From positions 1-9,593 of the forward strand of contig VBAY01000073.1 in assembly GCA_005883085.1 (NCBI GenBank): 9,593 nt of DNA, written 5' to 3'. Made by a program: the position numbers and the translations under genes. Shown in pieces: positions 1 through 6,567 of the stretch; the stretch's first letter is position 1, and each line of letters starts with the position of its first letter. The stretch comes from Candidatus Bathyarchaeota archaeon (GTDB taxonomy: Archaea; Thermoproteota; Bathyarchaeia; 40CM-2-53-6). The notes under the pieces were generated by a model that was not told where the DNA came from, made no database searches, and saw only the letters and a program-made list of their open reading frames with translations.

Positions 1-129
1 GAGAAGGTGAGAGAGAACTTCCAAGGGTGATTCTGTGGGGGTTAGGATTAGGGCGAGGATGTATCCCGAGACTGCGAGTCCGCCTGTAGCCGATACGAGC
101 ATTATCAGGAGGATCTGTAGTTTCTCCAT
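1..129 (-). CDS. Small membrane protein, N-terminal fragment (cut by window edge)
   Basis: An ATG at 129 opens a frame that stays open for 43 codons to the window edge. The start is supported by GGTGAG about 9 bases upstream (minus strand), complementary to the archaeal 16S tail. The product begins MEKLQILLIMLVSATGG and has one long hydrophobic stretch at roughly residues 5-30, so it is probably anchored in or inserted into the membrane. After that comes a more polar segment (TPTESPLEV). It lies 47 bases downstream of the 143-residue membrane protein on the same strand, so the two may be cotranscribed. I do not recognise the family, and the missing C-terminus prevents any functional call. Confidence 0.6.
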   Translation of the reverse strand, partial: MEKLQILLIMLVSATGGLAVSGYILALILTPTESPLEVLSHLL

Positions 130-176
130 GTCTTCGCCTCACCCTTCTCCCGTCGCGATAGTCCGATCGGTTCTCC

Positions 177-608
177 CTATTGAGGGGGTGTTGTTGGTGC
201 TGTCGGTAGTGGTTTCCATCTGAGGGTCATTATTCCGCCGACTATTCCCAGAACTGATCCGACGATGAAGCCTCCGAAGCCGAAGAAGCCTAGGATGCTG
301 AAGACCAGTACCAGTATGCCCCACGTCTGTCGCTGGTTGGGCTTTAGGCGCAATAGAACGGCGGACATGGTGACGATGATGCCACAGATGAGGCCGAATA
401 CTGCGATTGCTCCGACGAAGCCTGCGGCGAGAGAGCCGGGACTGCCTGTGTAGCCTCTTGGCGTAGTGAAGTTGGTGTAGTTGAGATGTGGCAGTATGAC
501 TATGCTGATTGTCAGGAGGAATATGTCAAAGAGTACTATCAAGGCGCCTCCTACGAGAGCTAGTATCGACGGAATGTTTGGGTATTCGACGGTTGTTCTT
601 GACGACAT
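177..608 (-). CDS. Small multi-pass membrane protein (143 aa), function unknown
   Basis: This frame starts with ATG at 608 behind a perfect GGAGGT and ends with TAG. Three hydrophobic segments are visible at about residues 13-36, 58-84 and 95-128; the last is long and glycine-rich (GFFGFGGFIVGSVLGIVGG) and may form two helices. The loop after the first helix has NYT and NFT, which are possible N-glycosylation sites if external. The C-terminus is a short polar proline/threonine tail (KPLPTAPTTPPQ). It resembles the small archaeal proteins with a WG-LVFSILG-GGF-GxxLGIxGG pattern that are usually annotated as hypothetical or DUF-type membrane proteins. I know of no established activity. It probably heads an operon with the gene ending at the window edge. 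Confidence 0.8.
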   Translation of the reverse strand: MSSRTTVEYPNIPSILALVGGALIVLFDIFLLTISIVILPHLNYTNFTTPRGYTGSPGSLAAGFVGAIAVFGLICGIIVTMSAVLLRLKPNQRQTWGILVLVFSILGFFGFGGFIVGSVLGIVGGIMTLRWKPLPTAPTTPPQ

Positions 609-620
609 TTTTGATTTCTT

Positions 621-626
621 ACCTCC
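621..626 (-). promoter_or_regulatory. Strong Shine-Dalgarno site
   Basis: Read on the minus strand this is GGAGGT, followed by AAG, 12 bases before the ATG at 608. It settles the start of the 143-residue membrane protein and shows that this organism uses leadered, Shine-Dalgarno-dependent translation for at least some genes. Confidence 0.7.
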
Positions 627-943
627 AGCCTTACCACGTGTTGCAGAAAGGGGAAATACGTTGGGTGAAACGATCTTGATACGACCACTCAGATAGCTGG
701 ACGACTAGAGACATCCGTTCCGGTTGGTCTACTAGTGTGACTTAGACAAGACTTCCGGTTCGACCAGCCCGATTCCGAATCAAGCCCGAGCACCTCGCGA
801 ATCTAGTGTACGGATCCGACGACGCCACTCTTCTTCCAGCGAACCATGTAGCATGACAGACTAAGTGCTTCCAGAGACTGCACTACTATCTCCCTGCTAC
901 GCCGGAAGAAAGCAGATATCGAAGAGCGCTATCACAATCTCTC
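627..943. other. Intergenic region without a recognisable gene
   Basis: This region separates the minus-strand membrane gene from the plus-strand acetyltransferase and must hold both divergent promoters. I see no convincing open frame, tRNA fold or clear TATA box. The only local structure is a short imperfect direct repeat, TTCCGGTT at 718-725 and again near 751-758, each followed by a GACC/GGTC-like trinucleotide context. It could be an operator but is too short to claim. Confidence 0.5.
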
Positions 944-1510
944 ATGAGAGATATGGTTGTCAAAGAACTAACTCCGTCTCTGAGAGACGACTTCCTAGAG
1001 TTCTTCGACAGTGTTGCGTTTGCGGACAATCCTGACTGGTCTGACTGTTACTGTTCGGCCTATCATTTTACAAACAACAAGGGAAAAGCCGAGAGTCGTC
1101 GTGAGGCCTCGAGCCTTGTCGAGGAGGATAGGATGCACGGATTCCTCGCCTACGATGATGGAAAGCCCGTTGGCTGGTGTAACGCCGCTCCTCGCAGCAG
1201 CTACCCCGGAGTCCAATGGCTGATGAGCTCCGGCCCCGATAAATATGAGAAAGTTGGTTCAATCGTCTGCTTCGTAATAGCCTCTACACATCGCAACCAA
1301 AAAGTCGCGTCCCATCTACTGAACGCTGCGTGCAAGAAGTTTTCCCAAAAGGGATTAGAGTTTGCTGAAGCCTATCCAGTAAAAAAGCCAGAGTCTGCTG
1401 CTTACAATTTTCCAGGCCCGCTTTCAATGTATCTCAAGAATGGCTTCACCGCCCATCGCGACGCTGACTGGTATCTGGTAGTCCGAAAGCGACTCGAAAC
1501 ATCAGGATAA
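944..1510 (+). CDS. GNAT-family N-acetyltransferase
   Basis: The product is a 188-residue cytoplasmic protein with the GNAT fold, expected to transfer an acetyl group from acetyl-CoA to an amine; the substrate cannot be told. Recognisable elements are the N-terminal block KELTPSLRDDFLEFFDS with the subfamily-typical NPDWSDCYC (residues 29-37), the beta4-like DGKPVGWCNAAP (72-83), motif A with its acetyl-CoA loop SIVCFVIASTHRNQKVASHL (106-125; the loop reads RNQKVA), and the C-terminal SMYLKNGF (161-168), typical of motif B. ATG at 944 gives the longest form. A second ATG at 953 would start MVVKELTPS, which fits the family N-terminus slightly better. Neither has a clear ribosome binding site, so leaderless translation is possible. 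It stands alone on this strand. Confidence 0.88.
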   Translation: MRDMVVKELTPSLRDDFLEFFDSVAFADNPDWSDCYCSAYHFTNNKGKAESRREASSLVEEDRMHGFLAYDDGKPVGWCNAAPRSSYPGVQWLMSSGPDKYEKVGSIVCFVIASTHRNQKVASHLLNAACKKFSQKGLEFAEAYPVKKPESAAYNFPGPLSMYLKNGFTAHRDADWYLVVRKRLETSG

Positions 1511-1773
1511 GCCATAGGGTCCATCTTTCCAGCAAAGCAGGGTTTCCACTGGTAGCCCGGGGAAGACCAGTCAGTCCTGACTACTTCACACTATGGATTT
1601 CGAAACTCCCCTTTCCTTTTCTAAACTCGATTGAAGAATCATCTCTCTTTTTCCACGGCATGTTTGGAGTCTTCTAGGGAGACTACCCATCGCGACTCAG
1701 GGTTTGTGCCGCGAACCTTGGAAATTCTGGTCTTATTTCCAATCACTTCGGCGGAACAGCTCGTTGGCTGAGG
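1511..1773. other. Intergenic region with tRNA-end repeat and T-rich tracts
   Basis: No gene is evident here. It contains a 17-base copy of the tRNA-Gln 3' end (1550-1566), an adjacent 6-bp perfect inverted repeat AGTCAG-TC-CTGACT (1569-1582), and pyrimidine-rich tracts around 1609-1621 and 1644-1653 that could serve as archaeal-type T-rich terminators for the acetyltransferase gene. Confidence 0.5.
1550..1566 (-). repeat. Partial tRNA-Gln 3' end (putative distal attachment site)
   Basis: On the minus strand this reads TCTTCCCCGGGCTACCA. It equals positions 60-76 of the tRNA-Gln gene at 6377-6493 (T-stem 3' strand, acceptor 3' strand, discriminator A and CCA) except for one T/C difference. 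It is in the same orientation as the tRNA and lies about 4.8 kb beyond the tRNA 3' end. No T-loop or further tRNA sequence follows, so it is not a second tRNA gene. The arrangement is what integration into the 3' end of a tRNA leaves behind. Confidence 0.5.
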
Positions 1774-1782
1774 TTTTATAAG
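1774..1782 (+). promoter_or_regulatory. Archaeal TATA box for the giant secreted protein gene
   Basis: TTTTATAAG, preceded by purines (GAGG), is the best TATA-box match in the window. Archaeal transcription starts about 24-28 bases downstream of such a box, which puts the transcript start near 1802-1808. That leaves an A/T-rich leader and means translation must begin downstream of about 1803. This constrains the debated start of the large gene. Confidence 0.65.
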
Positions 1783-1938
1783 GCCGGGGCTGGGACTGGT
1801 TATCTTTGGATATCAACGGATACTCTTTCGAGGCAACTTTTTATTCATGATTATTTTTACCCATTTGTCGTAGGAAGTATTCATATTCACCAGTATCTCC
1901 TGCCTCTGAAGCCGTCAGCCCTGCTAGTAGCTTGTCTA

Positions 1939-4900
1939 TTGATACTATCAGTTGTCTCGTTGTTTGCTCCTGTGAGAGCTACTGCTTGCTCGACGACGTT
2001 GGTCTTCAGTCCGACTGACGATGCTACCGTCCGGGCTGACCAGCCAGACACGAATTTCGGGACCAGCACGACCCTGGTCGCTGATGCCAGCCCCCTGAGG
2101 AATTTTCTCCTGAAGTTCTCTATTTCAGGAGTAGGCTCGTGCCAGGTGACTAGCGCAAAATTGCGCTTGTTCCAGGTAGACTCTTCGGACCGGGGAGGAG
2201 ACTTCCACATTACCACTGGTGCCTGGTCGGACTCGACCGTGAAATGGAACTACAACTTCCCCGCTCTGGGTCCAGTAGTCGCTTCTCTCGGCAGAGTGTC
2301 CTCCGGACAGTGGTACGAGGTTGATCTCACCCCGGTAGTTCAGTGGGACGGTGTTGTAAGTCTCGGAGTCACCTCGCCCAGCAGTGACGGAGCGTACTAC
2401 TCCTCGAAGGAGGGTGCCAACCCACCACAACTCGTACTTACTTTGGGCCCGCCTCCCAGCTCCAACTCGCACGCTCCCATATTTATCGATGGAAACTCAG
2501 GCTTCACATATGTCAATGGTGTTAAGAGTGGGTCGGGCACAGCGTCGGACCCCTATGTCATATCAAACTGGGACATCGACCTCTGCCAACCAGGGGCCGG
2601 TTGCGGTGGCTCCGGAATTTTTGTGGAAAACACTGACGCCAATTTCGTAATCCGAAACGTCCGCGTCCGTAGTAGCGGCAGCATCAATGCCTTCAGCTAC
2701 TATGATGCCGACGTCTATCTCTCCAACGTTGCAAACGGTAGAGTTGAGAACTCGACTCTAAGCGACGGTCGCTCCGGCATCACCGTTGAAGCCTCTAAGT
2801 ATGTCACATTATCAGGGAACAATCTCTCTGTTCAACCCATCTACATCTCATCGGGGGGTGGAGGGGAAACGCAAGTTGCAGGCCCGTGTATTAGCATTCA
2901 TTCTTCCACCAGCATAGCTGTCTCTGGAAATACACTGTCCCCATGCGTCAATGGAATGGAATCCTTCGGGACCACCGGCATGGTCGTTTCTGGAAACAAG
3001 TTCGTCCAAGATGGGGTCTACGGGCTATTTCTGGAGGGCTATGGAGCGGACTCAACGGTAGAGGCGCTAATAGAGAATAATCAGTTCGGACCTGGAACAG
3101 ATAGGGGCATCGAGATTAACGATGGCGCAAATGTTACCCAGACCACCATATCCGGCAATATTTTCTCCGGGCAGGGGATCGACCTCCATCCACCCACCAT
3201 AGCTGACTGTTGCCCCTCCAACACAATGGTCTACGGCCTTGCTCAGCTCAGCTCCAATACAATTACAACGGACAACCTGGTCAATGGCAAACCAATCTAT
3301 TACTTCGAGGGATGCTCTGGAACGAGTGTCAACGGGATCCCTGTCGGACAACTAATAGTGGTCAACTGCACGAACTTTCAGGCCAGCAACCTCCAGATCA
3401 GCAGCGTGATTGAAGGGATCGTTCTATCAAACGTCCACGGAGCAACAATCATCAATGATACTCTGTCAAACATAAGCCGGTTCGGCGTTCTAGCCTTCAA
3501 CTCTGACCATGTGACGGTTACCGGCAACAACATTACCGCGGGTAATGGAATTCAGTTCTATATCTCAAGCAACATGATAGTCTACCACAACAACTTCCTC
3601 GGAGGAGGCGATTTTGCAGGAGGAGCTTACCAAGGAATGGACTACAAGGGTAGCTATGACTCATGGGACTACGGCTACCCCAGCGGTGGCAATTTCTGGT
3701 GGAACTATAACGCTACAGACAATTGCGGGGGACCCCAGCAGGATGTGTGCACCGGCCCAGACGGTATTGGAGACACACCTTTCGGTCTGGACCGATACCC
3801 GCTGATGAAGCCTTACCCGGTTCAAATCAATCCCCCTGTTAGCTTCGACTTCAGTCTGTCAACACCTTCGCCCAGTAGCCTTACCGTGGCTCAGGGTGGC
3901 ACAAGCCCATCTTCGTGGATTACCGCGGCATTGGTCAATGCTCCATCATATGGCTACATTACCTTCACAACGTCTAGTCTTACCAATGGAGTCACCGCCG
4001 CGTTCACACGTAATCCATGCCCATTCCTTGGAAATGTACAGGGGACTCCACTCTGCATCGTGTCCGTGTCCTTTTCCGCCACTACTACCGCTACCGTCGG
4101 GACTACAACTGTCACAATCACTGCAGATAGCGAGGGTGTCAGCCATTCAACCAGCATATCCCTGACCGTCACGGCTCAGAATCCTGCTTCGCCACCGGGG
4201 GTGACAGTTTCTCCGCCGACGCCCAATCCTGCTAGCACTGGGTCCGTGGTTAATGTGGCGTTCTCTGTTTCAAGCTCTTCGACTGTTACGGGTATTACGG
4301 TGAATTGGGGTGACGGGACTGCTGCGGACAATCTCGCGGGCACGGCCAGATCCGACTCGCACGTCTACACCAGTACAGGCACTGTAAAGTCTAAGACTTT
4401 CACGATAACCGTAACCGCGACAAACAGCGCAGGACCAGGATCAGGTACGACAACAGAAGTTGTGAACGACCTGCTGCCTGTAGTGACAATATCTTCGGTT
4501 GCACCGACGTCTCCGTGCGTCGGCCAGTCCGTGACTGTGAGTTTCGCATCCACAGACCCTGATGGGACGGTCGCGTCAAACGTTGTAAGCTGGGGAGATG
4601 GGACAGCGGTCGACAACCTTCCAGGTACGGCCACGTCTGATACTCACACTTACACTGTAGGCGGCACGTTCGCCTTCAGCGTTACAGCCACGGACAACAG
4701 CGGTTCCACCGGGCAGGGCACTGGATCAATCACCACCGTGCTTGCCGGGTGTGTTCCAACAGTCACCGTCAACAATCCAACACCGAATCCAGCTAGCACT
4801 GGAACGTCCATCACGGTTATGTTCACCGTTTCCAGTCAGACTCCGGTCACGGGCATTATACTGAACTGGGGCGATGGTACTGCTCGAGACACCCTTGCGG

Positions 4901-6192
4901 GCACAGCTACATCCGACACTCACATCTACACCTCGACCGGAAGCCTGAAGACACAAATCTTCACAATAACAGTCACCGCGACCAACGACGCTGGACCGGG
5001 ATCCGGCACTTCGTCCGAGACGATTAACGACCAGCCTCCAACGGTCACCATTAGTAGTGTTTCGCCGAATCCAGCGTTGACCGGATCGACGGTAAACGTG
5101 AGCTTCTCCTCGACCGATCCTGATGGTTCGGTCTCGGCTTTCACGGTTGCCTGGGGAGACGGAACGACACCGCCGAATCTTCCAGGCACTGCTACATCTG
5201 CGACTCACATCTACGGAAGCACTGGTAATGCCAAGTCCCAAGTATTCATCATTACGGTTACAGCCACCGACAATAGCGGATCGACGGCTCAAGTTACTGG
5301 CTCGGTTACAGTCAATATTCCAACCGTGGCTCCGTATGCTTTGGTCGTTACGGCGGAGGGGAAGGTCTACAGGTTCTATCAGAACGGGACGTTGACATTG
5401 GTCGGTCAGCCGGTTACGACGCCGCTTCGGCAGGTGGCGTGGAAACCTGACGGATCTTACGCGCTGATCGTCGGAGACTTTGCTACCCTGCTGAAGTACG
5501 ATGGAGCATCGCTTACAACTGTTCCGACAGGTATCTCAACCGGTTTCAATTTCTGGTCTGTCTCCTGGAAACAGGACGGGTCATACGCGCTTATCGGCGG
5601 TTCAGTTGGACTGCTGCTAAAGTATGATGGCGTGTCGGTGACACAGATCAGTAATCCCGGCGGGACGACGATTCTCTCGCAGAGCTGGCATCCGAGTGGA
5701 AGCTACGTTGTGTTATCGGGCAAGAGTGGTGGTCTCAGGACATATGATGGATCAACGATCAAATCGTTCGCGACGGGCACGACTAACGATCTGAATACTG
5801 TGGCGTGGAATCCGAATGGCCAGTACGCACTGATCGGTGGGCTCAATGGTGTTGTGCTCAAGTTCGATGGCACCATGGTCACGTCGATCAGTACAAACGG
5901 ATTGACCGGGACTAATGCGATAAAGTCGATAGCGTTCAATCCTTCAGGCAGCCTCGCACTGCTGGTCGGAGACAACGGGATGGTTCTGACATATGACGGG
6001 TCAGTGTTGACACTGCTTCCGAACATTACCGGAAGCTGGCTCTACGCTGTCAGCTGGTCTACGTCGGGAACCGCGTATATTCTAGGTGGCAGTGGAACTG
6101 TTCTGACATATGCGAATGGTACAGAGGCGAAACTCACGACATCGCCTGTAACGACGTCTCAGTTCCGTGGAATAGCCTGGAAGCCTCAGTAA
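1939..6192 (+). CDS. Giant secreted modular protein: DNRLRE/CBM96 - NosD beta-helix - 4 PKD - beta-propeller
   Basis: The coordinates use the only canonical start, TTG at 1939 (1417 aa), but the frame is open upstream and encodes LKPSALLVACLL, which completes a textbook signal peptide. The real start is probably ATT at 1885 or CTG at 1900. Domains, numbered from the TTG: signal peptide to about 15; DNRLRE/CBM96-like domain 17-170 (FSPTDDATVRADQPDTNFGT, SSKEGANPPQLVLTL), a family linked to carbohydrate binding; NosD-like right-handed beta-helix 181-630, ending with the typical GNFWWNYNAT...DGIGDTPFGLDRYPLM; Ig-like domain about 635-750; four PKD domains (about 753-844, 845-937, 938-1031, 1033-1126), each with WGDGT; propeller 1131-1417 with seven WxPxG-type repeats. 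No transmembrane anchor or sorting tail is visible at the C-terminus, so it is probably released or held by other surface proteins. A role in adhesion or polysaccharide binding is inferred; no catalytic site can be recognised. Confidence 0.9.
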   Translation: MILSVVSLFAPVRATACSTTLVFSPTDDATVRADQPDTNFGTSTTLVADASPLRNFLLKFSISGVGSCQVTSAKLRLFQVDSSDRGGDFHITTGAWSDSTVKWNYNFPALGPVVASLGRVSSGQWYEVDLTPVVQWDGVVSLGVTSPSSDGAYYSSKEGANPPQLVLTLGPPPSSNSHAPIFIDGNSGFTYVNGVKSGSGTASDPYVISNWDIDLCQPGAGCGGSGIFVENTDANFVIRNVRVRSSGSINAFSYYDADVYLSNVANGRVENSTLSDGRSGITVEASKYVTLSGNNLSVQPIYISSGGGGETQVAGPCISIHSSTSIAVSGNTLSPCVNGMESFGTTGMVVSGNKFVQDGVYGLFLEGYGADSTVEALIENNQFGPGTDRGIEINDGANVTQTTISGNIFSGQGIDLHPPTIADCCPSNTMVYGLAQLSSNTITTDNLVNGKPIYYFEGCSGTSVNGIPVGQLIVVNCTNFQASNLQISSVIEGIVLSNVHGATIINDTLSNISRFGVLAFNSDHVTVTGNNITAGNGIQFYISSNMIVYHNNFLGGGDFAGGAYQGMDYKGSYDSWDYGYPSGGNFWWNYNATDNCGGPQQDVCTGPDGIGDTPFGLDRYPLMKPYPVQINPPVSFDFSLSTPSPSSLTVAQGGTSPSSWITAALVNAPSYGYITFTTSSLTNGVTAAFTRNPCPFLGNVQGTPLCIVSVSFSATTTATVGTTTVTITADSEGVSHSTSISLTVTAQNPASPPGVTVSPPTPNPASTGSVVNVAFSVSSSSTVTGITVNWGDGTAADNLAGTARSDSHVYTSTGTVKSKTFTITVTATNSAGPGSGTTTEVVNDLLPVVTISSVAPTSPCVGQSVTVSFASTDPDGTVASNVVSWGDGTAVDNLPGTATSDTHTYTVGGTFAFSVTATDNSGSTGQGTGSITTVLAGCVPTVTVNNPTPNPASTGTSITVMFTVSSQTPVTGIILNWGDGTARDTLAGTATSDTHIYTSTGSLKTQIFTITVTATNDAGPGSGTSSETINDQPPTVTISSVSPNPALTGSTVNVSFSSTDPDGSVSAFTVAWGDGTTPPNLPGTATSATHIYGSTGNAKSQVFIITVTATDNSGSTAQVTGSVTVNIPTVAPYALVVTAEGKVYRFYQNGTLTLVGQPVTTPLRQVAWKPDGSYALIVGDFATLLKYDGASLTTVPTGISTGFNFWSVSWKQDGSYALIGGSVGLLLKYDGVSVTQISNPGGTTILSQSWHPSGSYVVLSGKSGGLRTYDGSTIKSFATGTTNDLNTVAWNPNGQYALIGGLNGVVLKFDGTMVTSISTNGLTGTNAIKSIAFNPSGSLALLVGDNGMVLTYDGSVLTLLPNITGSWLYAVSWSTSGTAYILGGSGTVLTYANGTEAKLTTSPVTTSQFRGIAWKPQ
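4201..5316 (+). repeat. Tandem duplicated PKD pair (A-B-A-B) within the secreted protein
   Basis: PKD domains 1 and 3 share NPASTG, VTGI and LAGTA with a TATN-AGPGSGT ending; domains 2 and 4 share STDPDG, NLPGTATS and TATDNSGST. The unit of about 185-190 residues is therefore a pair, duplicated once. Codons between copies differ widely at third positions (for example in the AGPGSGT stretch) while the residues are kept, indicating an old duplication under selection and not a recent one. Confidence 0.8.
5329..6189 (+). repeat. Seven ~41-residue beta-propeller repeats
   Basis: The motif hydrophobic-x-W/F-x-P-x-G-x-Y-A-L-I-x-G recurs with its aromatic residue at about 1168, 1210, 1250, 1290, 1333, 1373 and 1414 (numbered from TTG at 1939). 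The spacing is 40-43 residues. The protein ends five residues into the seventh motif (AWKPQ), whose remaining strands are supplied by the first part of the domain (YALVVTAEGKVYRFYQNG). This is the usual ring closure of a seven-bladed propeller. Confidence 0.8.
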
Positions 6193-6213
6193 GAGAGCGT
6201 CTTCTAAAAAACC

Positions 6214-6232
6214 GGACTTTTCCAAAAAGTCC
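6214..6232 (+). terminator. Hairpin just after the secreted-protein gene
   Basis: GGACTTTT - CCA - AAAAGTCC is a perfect 8-bp stem with a 3-base loop, 21 bases after the TAA stop. It may end or stabilise the transcript. Archaeal termination usually depends on T-tracts, and there is no T-run after this stem, so terminator is the best guess and not a firm call. Confidence 0.4.
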
Positions 6233-6251
6233 TTCAGGAAAGAGACTGATC

Positions 6252-6271
6252 TCGGAGAATTGCTTCTCCGA
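6252..6271. other. Second intergenic hairpin
   Basis: TCGGAGAA - TTGC - TTCTCCGA is a perfect 8-bp stem with a 4-base loop, 19 bases after the first hairpin. A weaker third one (AGCAGA/TCTGCT, 6284-6305, 10-base loop) follows. Together they fill the gap between the large gene and the tRNA. They could be processing signals, a bidirectional terminator, or structure belonging to the putative element end. Confidence 0.4.
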
Positions 6272-6376
6272 TTGCTCCATCTAAGCAGAACTACCACACT
6301 CTGCTGATAACAGCTGCCCTCAAGGACGCGCCGAAGAGGGACATACTGCACTCGGTATAAAGTCGTGGCCAGCCAA

Positions 6377-6393
6377 TGGTAGCCCGGGGGAGA
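6377..6393 (-). repeat. tRNA-proximal copy of the 17-base direct repeat
   Basis: This is the 3' end of the tRNA-Gln gene (TCTCCCCCGGGCTACCA on the minus strand). It is repeated with one mismatch at 1550-1566 in the same orientation. If the segment between the copies is an integrated element, this is the junction that keeps the tRNA intact. Confidence 0.5.
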
Positions 6394-6414
6394 TTCGAAC
6401 TCCCGTCGACGGGT

Positions 6415-6434
6415 TTCTTCCCTTTAGTAACGGT
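6415..6434 (-). other. tRNA-Gln intron 2 (position 37/38), 20 bases
   Basis: A bulge-helix-bulge site can be drawn. CUUU (positions 32-35) pairs with GAAG near the intron 3' end (one G-U), bulge GG/A lies on the 5' side (cut after G37), bulge AA/A on the 3' side (cut before A38), and a short CC-GG helix sits inside the intron. Removal joins G37 to A38 and restores a perfect five-pair anticodon stem. This is the standard substrate shape for the archaeal tRNA splicing endonuclease. Confidence 0.8.
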
Positions 6435-6445
6435 CCAAAGCCCGT

Positions 6446-6468
6446 CACTGGCCGGGCATAGGCGCCCT
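6446..6468 (-). other. tRNA-Gln intron 1 region (21 of these 23 bases), between D-stem and anticodon stem
   Basis: The D-stem ends at A24 (6469) and the anticodon stem begins at A27 (6445), so only two of these 23 bases can be positions 25 and 26. Keeping T25 and G26 (6447 and 6446) gives a G10-U25 pair as in other archaeal tRNA-Gln, making the intron 6448-6468. Inside it GGGC and GCCC can pair as a small hairpin. I could not draw a strict bulge-helix-bulge here, so the exact cut sites (24/25, 25/26 or 26/27) remain open. Confidence 0.65.
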
Positions 6469-6567
6469 TGCTAGTCCGCTACACCACCGGGCTACAATCG
6501 ACCTCGCGATCGATTAATCCAATAAGCCTTCCCCGATTTTCTAAACCGGTGAAGTAGAAAAGAGAAT

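Larger units (their letters stand above)
6377..6493 (-). tRNA. trnQ: tRNA-Gln (anticodon UUG) with two introns
   Basis: Acceptor AGCCCGG (6487-6493) pairs with CCGGGCT (6381-6387); discriminator A at 6380 and an encoded CCA at 6377-6379 follow. The T-arm is GGGAG-TTCGAAT-CTCCC and the D-arm starts GTGTAGCGG. Anticodon loop CTTTGGA gives UUG at 6436-6438. A1-T72, the 4-base variable loop (CGAC) and the sequence as a whole fit archaeal tRNA-Gln. The anticodon stem ACGGG (6441-6445) / CCCGT (6409-6413) only forms if 20 bases (6415-6434) are removed at the canonical 37/38 site, and a further 21 bases between the D-stem and position 27 must go to reach a 73-base body. The gene lies 74 bases downstream of DUF424 on the same strand; I see no clear TATA box of its own, only CTTATTGG about 30 bases upstream. 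Confidence 0.88.

Noticed and set aside
1887..2216. Minus-strand 109-codon frame at the start of the large secreted-protein gene
   Set aside because: Antisense to the signal peptide and DNRLRE domain; no promoter, ribosome binding site or family pattern.
4726..5292. Minus-strand open frame of 188 codons, antisense to the PKD domains
   Set aside because: It lies wholly within a well-supported coding region, is arginine/serine-rich without any family pattern, and arises from codon bias of the real gene.
6082..6351. Minus-strand 89-codon frame beginning with GTG near a TTTATA sequence (6355-6360)
   Set aside because: The TATA-like box would start transcription downstream of the GTG, the frame overlaps the end of the propeller, and the product has no recognisable pattern.
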